From Candidatus Defluviicoccus seviourii (GTDB taxonomy: Bacteria; Pseudomonadota; Alphaproteobacteria; Rhodospirillales; Defluviicoccaceae): a stretch of 64,000 nt of DNA. The DNA lies in assembly GCA_900609035.2 (NCBI GenBank), contig UXAT02000001.1:226483-290482 (forward strand), written 5' to 3'. Below, piece by piece: positions 36,700-47,136 of the stretch. How positions within the stretch are numbered: the first letter of the stretch is position 1; every line of letters begins with the position of its first letter. The position numbers and the translations under genes were made by a program. The notes beneath the pieces were generated by a model. The model was not told the DNA's origin. It searched no databases and worked only from the letters and a program-made list of their open reading frames with translations.

Positions 36700-38910
36700 C
36701 TAGAGAATAACATCCGCCTGGGTCAGGGGTACCAGGCCCTGAAGCTTGATCTGGAACTCGCTCGCCGTATCGGCGTCGGTGTCGCCGAAGATCAGCGTGT
36801 AGTCGTTCGCGGTGCCGGCGTTGTCGTACTTCTGGTAGCGCAACTCGCCTTCGCCGCTGGTGGTGAATGGCCCCGTCCCGCGCCAGACGAAGGCATTGTT
36901 GCCCGCAAGTACGCTGCTGGCATCGATATCCTTCAGGTCGATCATGTCGTGGCCGGGTGCAAAGTCGGTGATGATGTCGCAGGTGGTGAGGCTGTTGCCG
37001 GTCTCGGTCGCCGCGCCATAGCGGAAGATGTCGTCGCCGCTGCTGCCGGACATGACATCGGCGCCGGCACCGCCGGTGAGCGTGTCGATGCCTTTGCCGC
37101 CGATCAGCGTGTCGTTGCCGTTGCCGCCGCTGATCTGATCGCCCGTGCCATCATCGATCCACCCCCAGCGCGATGCCTCGGAGTCCGGTGCGAAGGCGTA
37201 GATCTTGTCGTTGCCGTCATCGCCATAGAGCGAGTCCAAGCCCGCGCCGCCGGCGATCCAGTCGTTGTCGGCACCGCCGCGGCAGACATCGTTGTTCTCG
37301 GCGCCGTTGATCTCGTCCGCGCCGCGGCCGCCGTCGATCGAATCGCCGCCGCCCTGGCCGTAAAGCCTGTCGTTGCCGTCCTCGCCGAGGAGCGTGTCGT
37401 TGCCGCCGCCGCCCCACACCGAGTCGTTGCCGGCGCCGGCCAGGATGCTGTCGGCGAACTTGACCGGATCGGTATCGGGCAGATCCGGATCGTAGGGCAG
37501 GCCGACGCCATCGCCGCGGATCTCGTCGTTGCCGCCCTCACCCAAGATGGTGTCGCTCCCCGCCCAGCCGCGAATGCGGTCGGCACCGCCGGTGCCGTCG
37601 ATCGAGTCGCTACCGGCGTAAACGGCCTTGAACTGGCTGCGGTTGGTGTTGTCACTGATGTTATGGAAGACCGTGGTCGGCGGAGTGGCAAGCGTGACGA
37701 CGAAGATGTCGGGCGCGCCGTTGGTATCGCCCGCGACGAAGTTGGAGGCGTCGCTTCTGAACGCCACCTTCGTCCCATCCGGCGAGAAGACTGGCTCGTA
37801 GCTGGAGCCATTCCCCTGCACGCCCATGGCATCGGTGGAGATGCGCTCAATCGCTCCGGTGGCCAAGACCTTGACGAAGATGTCGGCACGGTTATTGGTG
37901 TCGCCAGCAACGAGGTTGGAGGCGTCGCTTCTGAACGCCACCTTCGTCCCATCCGGTGAGAAGACTGGCTCGTAGCTGGAGCCATTCCCCTGCACGCCTA
38001 TGGCATCGGTGGAGATGCGCGCGATCGCTCCGGTAGCCAAAGTCTTGATGAAGATGTCAGGCGAGCCGTGGCTATCGCCAGGGACGAGGTTTGAGGCGTC
38101 GCTCCGGAATGCCATCTTCGTGCCGTCTGGCGAGAAGATCGGATCGTAGCTGCCGCCATTTCCTTGCGTGCCGTTGGCGGCAGTGGAGACCAAGCTAATC
38201 GCGCCAGTGGCCAAGGTCTTGACGAAGATGTCAGAATTTTCGTTGGTATCGCCGGGGACGAGGTTGGAGGCACTGCTCCGGAACGCCACCCTGGTCCCGT
38301 CCGGCGAGAAGGCCGGTTCGTCGCTAAAGCCATTCCCGTGCTCGCCCGCGGCGTTGGTGGAGACGAAGCTGACCGTTTCGTTGGTGAGATCCTTGACGAA
38401 GATGCTGCCGGTGGAGTTGGTATCTCCGGGTACGACGTTGGAGGCGTAGCTCGCGAACGCTACCTTCGTCCCGTCCGGCGAGAACTTCGGATCGTAGCTG
38501 GTGTCGTTCCACCGCGTGCCGGCAGCGTCGGTGGAGATGCACTTGATCGCGCCCGTCTCAAGCGTCTTGACGAAGATGTCGGGAACGCCGTTGCTATCGC
38601 GTCCGTCGAGGTTGGAGGCGCTGCTGTAGAACGCCACCTTGGTTCCATCCGGCGAGAAGTCCGGCTCGTAGCTGCCGTCATTCCCCTGCACGCCCGCCGC
38701 GTCGGTGGAGACGAGCTTAATCGCGCCGGTGGTCAAGTCCTTGACGAAGATGTCGGAAGAGCCGTTGGTATCGCCGGCGACCAGGTTGGAGGCGTAGCTC
38801 CACAACAGCAATTTGGTCCCGTCCGGCGAGAAGACCGGAAAGAGGCTCTCGTCGTTCCCTTGCGTACCGTCGGCGGCAGTTGACGCACGGATAATGCTGG
38901 TGATCGGCAT
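36700..38910 (-). CDS. RTX protein with seven-fold propeller repeat
   Basis: 736 residues with no N-terminal signal peptide. Residues 10-411 are seven units of 58 residues with FSPDGTKVAFRSDASNLV-like cores (TolB/PD40 type), enough to close one seven-bladed propeller. Residues 425-620 hold calcium-binding RTX nonapeptides (GGxGxDxx forms such as GGAGADVMSG and GEGGNDEIRG). The last 110 residues resemble the serralysin-type C-terminal secretion end (DIITDFAPGHDMIDL). It should leave the cell by a type I secretion system, though no transporter gene is near. Likely a binding or adhesive exoprotein; no catalytic residues recognised. Confidence 0.87.
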   Translation of the reverse strand: MPITSIIRASTAADGTQGNDESLFPVFSPDGTKLLLWSYASNLVAGDTNGSSDIFVKDLTTGAIKLVSTDAAGVQGNDGSYEPDFSPDGTKVAFYSSASNLDGRDSNGVPDIFVKTLETGAIKCISTDAAGTRWNDTSYDPKFSPDGTKVAFASYASNVVPGDTNSTGSIFVKDLTNETVSFVSTNAAGEHGNGFSDEPAFSPDGTRVAFRSSASNLVPGDTNENSDIFVKTLATGAISLVSTAANGTQGNGGSYDPIFSPDGTKMAFRSDASNLVPGDSHGSPDIFIKTLATGAIARISTDAIGVQGNGSSYEPVFSPDGTKVAFRSDASNLVAGDTNNRADIFVKVLATGAIERISTDAMGVQGNGSSYEPVFSPDGTKVAFRSDASNFVAGDTNGAPDIFVVTLATPPTTVFHNISDNTNRSQFKAVYAGSDSIDGTGGADRIRGWAGSDTILGEGGNDEIRGDGVGLPYDPDLPDTDPVKFADSILAGAGNDSVWGGGGNDTLLGEDGNDRLYGQGGGDSIDGGRGADEINGAENNDVCRGGADNDWIAGGAGLDSLYGDDGNDKIYAFAPDSEASRWGWIDDGTGDQISGGNGNDTLIGGKGIDTLTGGAGADVMSGSSGDDIFRYGAATETGNSLTTCDIITDFAPGHDMIDLKDIDASSVLAGNNAFVWRGTGPFTTSGEGELRYQKYDNAGTANDYTLIFGDTDADTASEFQIKLQGLVPLTQADVIL
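37678..38883 (-). repeat. Seven tandem 174-bp coding repeats
   Basis: The propeller part of the RTX gene is a tandem array with a 174-bp period (58 codons). The two copies nearest the RTX part (around 37769 and 37943) are almost identical over 90 bp, which points to recent duplication or gene conversion. The start-proximal copies differ more. Confidence 0.85.
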
Positions 38911-39215
38911 AGCGCCCCCCCTCAGGTCCCGAAAGCGGCAGGCTGTCGGGGAGGGCGCACCTCAGCGGGGCCAGCCGTACGAAAGCCCAGCCTTGCTTGC
39001 CAGCCTCCGCGCGGTCGTAACCACCGTTAGATGGTGGCACCTTCCGGCACCCACCAATTTTCAATCAAATCACGCATAAACCTATCACGCAGGCGCACAA
39101 TGACAAGCGCCTTCCTTGCATATCGGTTTTGCAAAGTTAACTATTGCGCGCACGCGCGGCCGCGGCCGCAATCATCCTCAACTTGCTGAACTTGACGCAC
39201 GTAACTGCGTCTGCC
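38911..39215. other. Upstream region of the RTX gene
   Basis: About 300 bp without a supported gene. The part next to the RTX start is GC-rich and able to fold (CCACC/GGTGG near 39020; CCCGA/TCGGG-type pairs near 38935). The distal part (39050-39140) is AT-rich and probably holds the promoter. No known riboswitch consensus was found. Confidence 0.4.
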
Positions 39216-39350
39216 CTATGCGGAGCGGTGAGCGAGGCGCAGGCGGTAGAGGTTGAGCGACGCCATCGCGAGGCGGTGCATGCGGGGCGTAACCGTCAAC
39301 TGCACGGGGGCATCCGTCGTCGGCACAAGAGCGGGGAGTCCGTTGGTCAT
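39216..39350 (-). CDS. Small open frame of 44 residues
   Basis: ATG with GGAGGTGAAG just in front, a good ribosome site. The product begins MTNGLPALVPTTDAPVQL, continues TVTPRMHRLAMASLNLY and ends in a basic RLRLAHRSA. No family known. A CtrA-like site lies 47 bp before the start. Too short to be certain, but start signal and codon use favour a real gene. Confidence 0.45.
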   Translation of the reverse strand: MTNGLPALVPTTDAPVQLTVTPRMHRLAMASLNLYRLRLAHRSA

Positions 39351-39396
39351 CTTCACCTCCATCATCAGCAGGTGAAGGCACGCTAGCGGCGAAAAG

Positions 39397-39412
39397 TTAA
39401 CAGGACGTTACC
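39397..39412 (-). promoter_or_regulatory. CtrA-like site, one mismatch
   Basis: On the minus strand GTAA-CGTCCTG-TTAAC, against TTAA-N7-TTAAC. It is placed upstream of the 44-residue frame. A second site of this kind in the window, but weaker than the one near 1.6 kb. Confidence 0.35.
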
Positions 39413-39439
39413 AACGCGTGCACCGCGACCGCCGCGCGG

Positions 39440-40231
39440 TCAGGCGAAGGGGCGCACCGTATGCCCGTGGTTCAGCGGCCCATGCCCCTTGCCGTAGCCG
39501 GGGGCGGTGCGGATCGCCTCCAGCACGTAGGCGCGGGCGCGCACAACCGCCGCCCGCACAGCGAGCCCCTGCGCCACGCCGGTCGCAATCGCAGAGGCAA
39601 GCGTGCAGCCGGTGCCATGGGTGTGCCGCGTTTTGAGGCGCGGGCTGACGAAAGTCTCGGGCTCCGCTCCCCTTTCGAGCAGGATATCGGTCACGTCATC
39701 GCCCGCGCCGTGACCGCCCTTGAGCAGCACCGCCTGCGGTCCCAGCGCCAGCACCCGGCGCGCCAAGCTGCCCCCATCGCCGTCGTCACCGGCAAGCGCT
39801 GCTGCTTCCGGCAGGTTGGGGGTGATGATCCGCGCCCGGCCGACCAGGCGTGCCTTGAGGCTTGCGACCGCGCTCGACTCCAGGAGCGCATGGCCACCCT
39901 TGGCGACCATGACCGGATCGAGCACGAGCGGCACGTCCGGCGCGTCTGCTGCCAGGACGTCGGCAACCGTCGCGATGACCTCGGCGCTGTGCAGCATCCC
40001 GATCTTGATGCAATCGGCGCCGATATCGCTCAGCACCAAGCGCATTTGCTGGGCGATGAAGGCCGGCGGCACCTCGTGGACACCGAACACGCCTTCGGTG
40101 TTCTGCGCCGTCAGCGCCGTGATCGCCGTCATGGCATAGCCGCCAAGCGCGGTGACGGTCTTGATATCGGCCTGGATGCCCGCCCCGCCGCTGGGATCGG
40201 AGCCGGCAACGATCAGTACACGTCCGCCCAT
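39440..40231 (-). CDS. thiD: Hydroxymethylpyrimidine/phosphomethylpyrimidine kinase
   Basis: 263 residues, normal length. ThiD phosphorylates HMP and HMP-P in thiamine synthesis. Visible family parts: VLIVAGSDPSGGAGIQADIK at the N-terminus, TALTAQNTEGV, LDPVMVAKGG, ITPNLPEAAAL, LLKGGHG and the C-terminal anion-hole and catalytic segment TRHTHGTGCTLASAIA (ribokinase-type, catalytic Asp replaced by the usual Cys/Thr context of ThiD). It follows glmM by 17 bp and is the last gene of the long minus-strand cluster. No TPP riboswitch is in front of it, in keeping with its place inside an operon. Confidence 0.93.
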   Translation of the reverse strand: MGGRVLIVAGSDPSGGAGIQADIKTVTALGGYAMTAITALTAQNTEGVFGVHEVPPAFIAQQMRLVLSDIGADCIKIGMLHSAEVIATVADVLAADAPDVPLVLDPVMVAKGGHALLESSAVASLKARLVGRARIITPNLPEAAALAGDDGDGGSLARRVLALGPQAVLLKGGHGAGDDVTDILLERGAEPETFVSPRLKTRHTHGTGCTLASAIATGVAQGLAVRAAVVRARAYVLEAIRTAPGYGKGHGPLNHGHTVRPFA

Positions 40232-40248
40232 TGCGTGCGTGCCGGAGC

Positions 40249-41598
40249 TCAGGCTGCGACCTTGCGAATGGCGCTGCAGATGTCCTCGACCACGCCGTCG
40301 AGCACGCCGCGGTCCTCGCCTTCCGCCATGACCCGGATCACCGGCTCGGTGCCGGAGGGGCGGATCAACAGCCGTCCGGCATTGCCAAGCCGGCGCTGCC
40401 CGTCATTGATCGCCTCTTGCACGATCGCGGCATCGAGCGGCTTGCCACCGCCGAAGCGGACGTTGCGCAGGATCTGCGGCAGCGGCTGGAACAACCGGCA
40501 CACCTCGCTCGCACGCTTGCCGGAGGCAACAACGACCCCCAGCACCTGCAGCGCCGCGATCAGCCCGTCGCCGGTGGTTGCGTAATCGCTCAAGATGATG
40601 TGGCCTGACTGCTCGCCGCCGACGTTGTAGCCCTCGCGGCGCATCGTCTCGACGACATAGCGATCGCCGACCTGTGCGCGCTCCAATCTGAGGCCGATCC
40701 CCTCGAGGTAGCGCTCAAGGCCGAGGTTCGACATCACCGTGGCGACGACGCCGTCCTTGCGCAGCTTGCCTTCGGTTTTCCAGTTCTGGCCGATCAGGGC
40801 CATTACCTGGTCGCCGTCGATGAAGTTGCCACGCTCGTCGGCCAGGACGACGCGGTCGGCATCGCCGTCGAGCGCAATCCCGAAATCAGCGCGGTACTGG
40901 GCGACCGCCTCGCACATCGCCTGCGGCGCCGTCGACCCGCAGCGCTGATTGATGTTGACACCATCCGGCGTCACGCCGAGCGGAATGACTTCCGCGCCCA
41001 GCTCCCACAGGATTTCCGGTGCGACGCGGTAGGCGGCACCGTTGGCACAGTCAACGACCACCCGCAGGCCCGCAAGCGTCAGGCCACGCGGGAAGGAGTG
41101 CTTGACGTGTTCGATATAACGACCGTGCACGTCGTCGAGACGCTTGGCCCGGCCGAGATCACCAGCCGCGACAACTTTATTCGCCAGGCCGTTCGCCACG
41201 TGCTCTTCGATCGTGGCTTCGACCTCATCGGAAAGCTTGTAGCCGTCGGGCCCGAACAGCTTGATGCCGTTATCTTCGTAAGGATTATGGGAGGCCGTCA
41301 GCATGACGCCGAGATCGCAGCGCATCGAGCGCGTCAGCACCGCCACCGCCGGCGTCGGCATCGGGCCGACGATAATCACGTCCATGCCCATGGCGATGAA
41401 GCCGGAAGTGAGCGCCGGCTCCAGCATATAGCCGGACAGCCGGGTATCCTTGCCGATGAGGACGCGATGGCGATGGGTACCGCGGCGGAAATGCAGGCCG
41501 GCAGCCATGCCAACCCTCAAGACCGTCTCGGCCGTCATCGGTTCGCGGTTCGCGGTGCCCCGAATGCCATCCGTGCCGAAAAGCTTCTTCTTCACCAC
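40249..41598 (-). CDS. glmM: Phosphoglucosamine mutase
   Basis: 449 residues. GlmM interconverts glucosamine-6-P and glucosamine-1-P for peptidoglycan and LPS precursors. Signature parts: [12 protein letters not shown] at the start, the phosphoserine loop [16 protein letters not shown], metal-binding [14 protein letters not shown] and the C-terminal phosphate loop [15 protein letters not shown]. Start is a GTG (a second GTG follows directly). It stands between folP and thiD in the ftsH-folP-glmM order typical of proteobacteria. Confidence 0.95.
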   Translation of the reverse strand: MVKKKLFGTDGIRGTANREPMTAETVLRVGMAAGLHFRRGTHRHRVLIGKDTRLSGYMLEPALTSGFIAMGMDVIIVGPMPTPAVAVLTRSMRCDLGVMLTASHNPYEDNGIKLFGPDGYKLSDEVEATIEEHVANGLANKVVAAGDLGRAKRLDDVHGRYIEHVKHSFPRGLTLAGLRVVVDCANGAAYRVAPEILWELGAEVIPLGVTPDGVNINQRCGSTAPQAMCEAVAQYRADFGIALDGDADRVVLADERGNFIDGDQVMALIGQNWKTEGKLRKDGVVATVMSNLGLERYLEGIGLRLERAQVGDRYVVETMRREGYNVGGEQSGHIILSDYATTGDGLIAALQVLGVVVASGKRASEVCRLFQPLPQILRNVRFGGGKPLDAAIVQEAINDGQRRLGNAGRLLIRPSGTEPVIRVMAEGEDRGVLDGVVEDICSAIRKVAA

Positions 41599-41690
41599 CC
41601 CGCCTCTCCCCTTCGCCTCGTGCTACCCACGTGACAATGTGCTCCGGCAGCTTGCCGGCCGTCTGTGACGCCTGCCACGCGCACGCGAAG

Positions 41691-42599
41691 TTACGAGAAT
41701 TGCCCCTTTCTTGCCGGGCTCTGCTCACCGGCCGCAATGGCCCGCCACACCGCCACCGCCTGGACAGTCTCGGCGACGTCATGAACCCTGAGGATGTCTG
41801 CCCCGCCCTCAATCGCAGCCAGACCGGCCGCGAGCGAGCCGGGGAGCCGCATCTTCGGCGGTTCGTCGCGGCTCAACCGTGCGATCATGCTCTTGCGGGA
41901 CACACCCACAACGAGCGCGCATCGCTGGTTGCGATAGAGAGACAGGCGCGAAAGAATGTCAACATTATGGCCGACGCTCTTGCCAAAGCCGATGCCGGGG
42001 TCGATGGCGATCTGCTCCTCCGCCAATCCCGCCGCGCGGCAGGCGGCGACCCTTGCGGCAAGCCATGTGTAAACCTCGGACGCCGCATCGTCATAGCGCG
42101 GAGCAGCCTGCATCGTCCGCGGCTCACCCTGCATATGCATCAAGATCACCGACACGCCCGCCTCGACCGCAAGCGGCAAGGCCCGAGGATCGCCGGTAAG
42201 CGCGGTGATATCGTTGATAATACGGGCGCCAGCCGCGATCGCGGCGGCCATCACGTCGGCATGCCGGGTGTCGATCGAGATCATGGCCCCGGTGCCGGCC
42301 AAGTCACGGATCACCGGAATGACGCGGCGAAGCTCTTCTTCGACCGCGACCGGCTCGGCATTGGGCCGGGTCGACTCGCCGCCGATGTCGATGATCGCCG
42401 CCCCCTCGGCGACGAGGCGGCGGCCGTGCGCGATCGCGGTTTCGTGGCCAAAATGATCGCCGCCGTCGGAGAAGCTGTCCGGCGTGACGTTGACCACCCC
42501 CATGATCAGCGGCGCGTCCAACGCCCGCCCGGCAAACATCCGAGCCATCGTTTGCGTTCCGGCCGAAAGCCCAGCGGTCGTGTCCGTGCCCGCTCTCAA
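41691..42599 (-). CDS. folP: Dihydropteroate synthase
   Basis: 302 residues. FolP joins p-aminobenzoate and dihydropterin pyrophosphate in folate synthesis. Both Pfam-type signatures are visible: [16 protein letters not shown] and [14 protein letters not shown], with later DIGxG/SRK-type residues ([20 protein letters not shown]) for substrate binding. The frame starts with a TTG overlapping the ftsH stop (TTGA); an ATG 17 codons later ([10 protein letters not shown]) is the other option and would give 285 residues, nearer the family mean. Confidence 0.93.
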   Translation of the reverse strand: MRAGTDTTAGLSAGTQTMARMFAGRALDAPLIMGVVNVTPDSFSDGGDHFGHETAIAHGRRLVAEGAAIIDIGGESTRPNAEPVAVEEELRRVIPVIRDLAGTGAMISIDTRHADVMAAAIAAGARIINDITALTGDPRALPLAVEAGVSVILMHMQGEPRTMQAAPRYDDAASEVYTWLAARVAACRAAGLAEEQIAIDPGIGFGKSVGHNVDILSRLSLYRNQRCALVVGVSRKSMIARLSRDEPPKMRLPGSLAAGLAAIEGGADILRVHDVAETVQAVAVWRAIAAGEQSPARKGQFS

Positions 42600-44530
42600 T
42601 AGCCCGGCCGCGGGTCGGCCTCGAGCCCCGCGGATGGCCCCGGTTGAGAAGACCTCTTGCCGCTGGGTGGTACGGACGAACGGCGGCCGCTGTCACGCAC
42701 GTCCTCGGCCGTGGCGGTCGGCCGATGGATCGGTTGGCCATTGAGAATATCGCGGACATCCGAGCCCGACAGGGTCTCGTGCTCCAACAGGGCCGTGGCC
42801 ACCGCATCAAGATCTTTGCGGTGCTCGGTCAGGATGTCCCGCGCCCGCTGTTCGGCCTCATCGATCAGGCGCCGCACCTCCTCGTCAATCAACCGTGCGG
42901 TCGCATCCGAGACGTGCTTCTGCTGCGTGACCGAATGGCCGAGGAAGATCTCCTCCTGATTGTCGGCGTAGCGCAGCGGGCCCAGTTTTTCGCTGAAGCC
43001 GAATTCGGTCACCATCCGGCGCGCCATCTCGGTTGCCACCTTGATGTCGTTGCCGGCGCCCGTGGTGACGTTCTCCGGGCCGAAGACCAGTTCTTCGGCG
43101 ATGCGGCCACCAAAGGCCACCGCAAGCCGGGACTGCAGTTCGGTAAGCGAGAAGGTATAGCGGTCGCGCTCCGGCAGCGAGACGGTGACGCCCAAGGCTC
43201 GCCCGCGCGGAATGATCGTGATCTTGTGCAGAGGATCGTGCGCAGGGACGTTAAGCGCGACCAGCGCGTGCCCGCCTTCGTGATACGCGGTGAGGAGCTT
43301 CTCCTCATCCGTCATCACCATCGAGCGCCGCTCCATCCCCATCAGCACCTTGTCCTTCGCGGCCTCGAAATCGATCATCGCGATCAGGCGTTTGCCGGCA
43401 CGCGCGGCCATCAGTGCGGCCTCGTTGACAAGGTTGGCGAGATCGGCGCCGGAAAAGCCTGGCGTGCCGCGCGCAATCACGCGGGCATCGACGTCCGGAC
43501 CGATCTGCACCGCGCGCATGTGCACCTTCAGGATCTGTTCGCGCCCGAGAATATCCGGGTTGGGCACAACGACCTGGCGGTCGAAGCGACCCGGCCGCAA
43601 GAGCGCGGGATCCAGCACGTCAGGTCTGTTGGTCGCCGCAATCAGAATGACGCCCTCGTTGGACTCGAAGCCGTCCATCTCCACCAGCAACTGGTTCAAC
43701 GTCTGTTCGCGCTCGTCATTGCCGCCGCCAAGGCCGGCGCCGCGGTGACGGCCGACGGCATCAATCTCGTCGATGAAGATGATGCATGGCGCGTTCTTCT
43801 TGCCCTGCTCGAACATGTCGCGAACCCGGCTGGCGCCAACGCCAACGAACATCTCAACGAAGTCCGAGCCTGAAATCGTGAAGAAGGGCACCCGCGCCTC
43901 GCCGGCAATCGCGCGCGCGAGCAGCGTCTTGCCGGTTCCCGGCGGGCCAACGAGGAGACATCCCTTCGGAATCTTGCCTCCTAAGCGCTGGAACTTCTGC
44001 GGATCCTTCAGAAACTCGACGATTTCCTGCAGTTCCTGCTTGGCTTCATCGATGCCGGCCACGTCCCCGAAGGTGATCCGCCCCGTCTTCTCGGTCAGCA
44101 GCCGCGCGCGCGACTTGCCGAACCCCATCGCCTTGCCGCCGCCGGCCTGCATCTGCCGCATGAAAAAGATCCACACCCCGATCAGGAGCAGCATCGGGAA
44201 CCACGACAGCAAGATGCTCCAAAGCGTCGGCGTTGAGTCCTCCGCCGGTTGCGCCGTGATGCGCACGTTGTGCTCTTGCAGCTTGTCGATCAGATGCGGA
44301 TCGTTGGGCGCATAGGTTGAGATTGGCCTGCCGTCGCGGTGCAGGCCCGTCAAGGTCCGGCCCTTGATCGTGACCTCGCGAACATCACCGCTCTCCACCT
44401 GGGCGAGAAACTCCGAGTAGCCCATGGGGGTATTATTGCCGCGGGGCGTCGCGCTCTGAAAAAAGTTGAACAGAGCGAACACAAGGAGCGCAATCACGAT
44501 CCAGAGGGCAAGGTTGCGGCTAATATTCAC
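42596..44530 (-). CDS. ftsH: ATP-dependent zinc metalloprotease FtsH
   Basis: 644 residues from a GTG preceded by AGGAAG; the open frame continues upstream without family similarity. Two TMs (about 5-25 and 108-128) flank a periplasmic domain. The AAA module has GPPGTGKT (Walker A), [11 protein letters not shown] (Walker B), and the second-region-of-homology RPGRFDRQV. The protease has HEGGH. It degrades membrane and short-lived regulatory proteins such as LpxC and sigma-32. It overlaps tilS by 11 nt, the usual order in proteobacteria. Confidence 0.96.
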   Translation of the reverse strand: MNISRNLALWIVIALLVFALFNFFQSATPRGNNTPMGYSEFLAQVESGDVREVTIKGRTLTGLHRDGRPISTYAPNDPHLIDKLQEHNVRITAQPAEDSTPTLWSILLSWFPMLLLIGVWIFFMRQMQAGGGKAMGFGKSRARLLTEKTGRITFGDVAGIDEAKQELQEIVEFLKDPQKFQRLGGKIPKGCLLVGPPGTGKTLLARAIAGEARVPFFTISGSDFVEMFVGVGASRVRDMFEQGKKNAPCIIFIDEIDAVGRHRGAGLGGGNDEREQTLNQLLVEMDGFESNEGVILIAATNRPDVLDPALLRPGRFDRQVVVPNPDILGREQILKVHMRAVQIGPDVDARVIARGTPGFSGADLANLVNEAALMAARAGKRLIAMIDFEAAKDKVLMGMERRSMVMTDEEKLLTAYHEGGHALVALNVPAHDPLHKITIIPRGRALGVTVSLPERDRYTFSLTELQSRLAVAFGGRIAEELVFGPENVTTGAGNDIKVATEMARRMVTEFGFSEKLGPLRYADNQEEIFLGHSVTQQKHVSDATARLIDEEVRRLIDEAEQRARDILTEHRKDLDAVATALLEHETLSGSDVRDILNGQPIHRPTATAEDVRDSGRRSSVPPSGKRSSQPGPSAGLEADPRPGY

Positions 44531-45974
44531 GTTGTTCTTCCTGTTCCGCGCCTGATCCAGCCGGCTCGCCGCTAACGGCAAGCACGGCGGGTAGCGCCTC
44601 CTCCCACAACATAATACGCGACTGGCCGACGGCAAGGAACCTTCCCGTCCCTTTCAGCGCTCTTCTTGGACTGAACGCGATCGCGAGGCGCGGCGGGCTC
44701 GCGTCCTTCAGTTGGCAACCATCGGGCGGCATCGCCTGCGGCAAGATTGCCTCGCCGCTTTCCCCCATCAGCACCGGCAGGCTCACGCGGGCCTCCATCG
44801 GCACCCGGCTCAGTGCCGGTTCGACAGCCGGCACCTGCGGTCGCCGCCACACCTCCTGCGGTGCCGGCATCAGCCGATAACGGCTGCCCCCAAGCCACCG
44901 CCGCGGCGGGATACGGACCAGGAAACGTCCGTCCCACAGCACGGTCTCACCGCCTTCGACCGCAACCGCCGCTGGCAGATGGCGGCGCTCGCGACAGATA
45001 AGCAGGCGCCGGTCGCGCCGTAGCAGCCGGCACCGGCCCAGGCTCCCGGAAGGTCTGCCGGCGCGGCTCAGAATTCGACCTCGCAGAGCCCGCACCGAAG
45101 ACGTCGCGGCCGGCCAGGTGGTCCCCCCGATCCCGCACAGAACTCTCGCCAATAGCCGCCAGGCGACCTCTTCCGGCACGGTTGCGAGCGCGTCCTCGTC
45201 CACCCAGGCAAAACCGAGGCGATCAATCTCACAGCAGCGTGCGAAGCCGTCGTCGATGGCGGCATCAAGCCCTTCCGTTGCCTGCACAGCCGACGCCCGC
45301 AGGCGCGCGAGCTCGTCCCGGATCCCCATCGCTTCCGGAAAAGCGGACAAGGCACGGCGGAAGCGAGCGCGGGTATAGGCTTGGTCGGCGTTCGTCGGAT
45401 CCTCCAGCCAGGCTTGGCCGCGGGCGGTCAAGGTCGCACGCAACCGCGCCGGATCAATCGGCAACAGCGGCCGCACCATACGGGTGAGCGGCGTATATCG
45501 GATCGGTAGAATACCAGCCAGTCCCTCGATCCCGCTGCCCCCGAACAGGCGCATCAGCACCGTTTCCGTCTGATCGAAGGCATGGTGGCCGAGGAGCAGG
45601 TGGACAATGCCCATCCGCCGGCACCGCTCCAGGAGCAGCCGATAGCGGGCGTCGCGGGCGTGCGCCGGGATGCCGGATGTTGGCTTTGCCCCTTCCCAGC
45701 GCAGGATCTCGCCTTGGATGCCGCGTGCATGCAACCACGCACGGGTAAGCCGGGCCTCGTCCCCGGCCTCCGGCCGCAAGCCGTGATCGACGATGAGCGC
45801 GCTGAGCGAACCATGGCGCGCACGGACCCAATCGGCCGCCAGGAGTGCGAGCGCAAGGCTGTCTGGTCCGCCGGAAACGCCGACGGCCAGCCGCGGCGCC
45901 GGCTCGAACGGGCCGACGGCGCGCATCAGCGCCGCGAACTCTTCGCTGTCGATCGGCGCCAGCGCGTCCGTCAC
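44520..45974 (-). CDS. tilS: tRNA(Ile)-lysidine synthase
   Basis: 484 residues. TilS puts lysidine on C34 of the AUA-reading tRNA-Ile. The PP-loop is [47 protein letters not shown] and the [15 protein letters not shown] end of the N-terminal domain follow. A C-terminal domain with basic, less conserved sequence is present. The 3' end overlaps ftsH by 11 nt and the start lies 6 nt after cpoB, so it belongs to the same transcription unit. Confidence 0.93.
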   Translation of the reverse strand: MTDALAPIDSEEFAALMRAVGPFEPAPRLAVGVSGGPDSLALALLAADWVRARHGSLSALIVDHGLRPEAGDEARLTRAWLHARGIQGEILRWEGAKPTSGIPAHARDARYRLLLERCRRMGIVHLLLGHHAFDQTETVLMRLFGGSGIEGLAGILPIRYTPLTRMVRPLLPIDPARLRATLTARGQAWLEDPTNADQAYTRARFRRALSAFPEAMGIRDELARLRASAVQATEGLDAAIDDGFARCCEIDRLGFAWVDEDALATVPEEVAWRLLARVLCGIGGTTWPAATSSVRALRGRILSRAGRPSGSLGRCRLLRRDRRLLICRERRHLPAAVAVEGGETVLWDGRFLVRIPPRRWLGGSRYRLMPAPQEVWRRPQVPAVEPALSRVPMEARVSLPVLMGESGEAILPQAMPPDGCQLKDASPPRLAIAFSPRRALKGTGRFLAVGQSRIMLWEEALPAVLAVSGEPAGSGAEQEEQREY

Positions 45975-45980
45975 CGGTAG

Positions 45981-47099
45981 CTAGCCGCAGCCGAGACGCC
46001 GCCGCTCTTCCCCGGCCTTGGTCTTCACCGCCGACGGCGCCCCGGGGAAGGCGCGCCCCAGTTCCTGTAAGGTCGCGCAGGCTTCGGGCTTCTTGTTCAG
46101 GCGGCCGAGGCTCATCGCCAGTTTGAGGAGCGTGTCGGAGGCCTTGGCGCCCTTCTTGTGCTTCTCGTAGCCTTCGAGGAAGGTCGTCGCGGCACGGGCG
46201 TAGTCGCCTTGGGCGTAGTACGACTCTCCGAGCCAATAGTTGGCGTTCTCCGCCAGCGGATCGTCCGGATAGCGCGTCAGGAACTGCTGAAAGCCGGCTT
46301 CGGCTTCCTGGTATTTCTCCCGCTGCAGCTGCGCGAACGCGCCCGCGTAGACCTCGCGCGGCGTCGAGGGCTGAGCCGCGGCCGCACCCTGCGGCGCTGC
46401 CGCTGGAGCAGCCGGCGGAGCGACAGCCGGCGGAGCGACAGCCGGCGCCGGAGGCGGAGATACAGGTGTCGGTTCCGGCTGGTTGGGCACCGCTCCCAGG
46501 ACCACCGGGCCCGTTTGCGGCGATGCTGGCCGGCTGACGCCAGTCCCGGCATTGCCGAGCTCTGAACGCCCGGTCGCAACCGGAGGCACCGCACCCCCTT
46601 CGCCCGGAGGCTTCTGGCTCAAGCGGTATTCGAGATCGGTTGTGAGCTTATCCAGGCGCTCGTTCAGCCGTCGGACCTGAAACGACACGTCTTCCATTCG
46701 GCCGGTGACGGAGCGGATATCCTGCTCCAGCTCGCCGATACGCACGGCGAGCCGCGCCGTCGCTGCTCCTCCGCCGGCCGCTGCAGCCGTTGCGGCCGGA
46801 TCGACGACGGGGACTTCCTTGACCTCCCGGGTTTCCGTCACCTGCCGGCTGTCATTCTGGCGCTCGCTCAGGTAACGCACCTGGCGCTCAAGAAACTCGA
46901 TGCGGTTAAGCAACGCTGCAGGGTCGCTTGAAAGCGACTGCGCGACGGCCGTGCGCGGCGCCAATCCGCCCGTCACTAGCGCCACGGCCGCACTCATCAG
47001 CAGCGCCACGAGCCAAGACGATCCGGCTCCACGGAGGCACGCGGCGATGCCGTGGCACGTACCGGCAAACGGTCGATCCAATAAACGAAGCTGTGTCAC
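45981..47099 (-). CDS. cpoB: Tol-Pal system protein CpoB/YbgF
   Basis: About 372 residues from a GTG. A basic N-terminus and signal segment (SSWLVALLMSAAVALVTGG, ending TAVAQS) are followed by a coiled coil (about 60-160, LLNRIEFLERQVRYLSERQ and IGELEQDIRSVTGRMEDV). A Pro/Ala-rich linker of about 90 residues and a TPR domain (about 260-372, YAGAFAQLQREKYQEAEAGF) complete it. CpoB coordinates PBP1B with Tol during division. The start is uncertain: no strong ribosome site is present, and an ATG at 46997 would remove the signal peptide, so it is disfavoured. Confidence 0.88.
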   Translation of the reverse strand: MTQLRLLDRPFAGTCHGIAACLRGAGSSWLVALLMSAAVALVTGGLAPRTAVAQSLSSDPAALLNRIEFLERQVRYLSERQNDSRQVTETREVKEVPVVDPAATAAAAGGGAATARLAVRIGELEQDIRSVTGRMEDVSFQVRRLNERLDKLTTDLEYRLSQKPPGEGGAVPPVATGRSELGNAGTGVSRPASPQTGPVVLGAVPNQPEPTPVSPPPAPAVAPPAVAPPAAPAAAPQGAAAAQPSTPREVYAGAFAQLQREKYQEAEAGFQQFLTRYPDDPLAENANYWLGESYYAQGDYARAATTFLEGYEKHKKGAKASDTLLKLAMSLGRLNKKPEACATLQELGRAFPGAPSAVKTKAGEERRRLGCG

Positions 47100-47136
47100 A
47101 ACAACCCGCGCAATCGTTCGCACCAAGAACACGCCG

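Noticed and set aside
37678..38883. Regular repeats considered as a CRISPR-like array
   Set aside because: The 174-bp units are in-frame codons for propeller blades without short spacer/repeat alternation, and no cas gene is present.
38911..39140. Riboswitch (c-di-GMP type) upstream of the RTX gene
   Set aside because: The region can fold, but the conserved core of GEMM-type riboswitches could not be matched.
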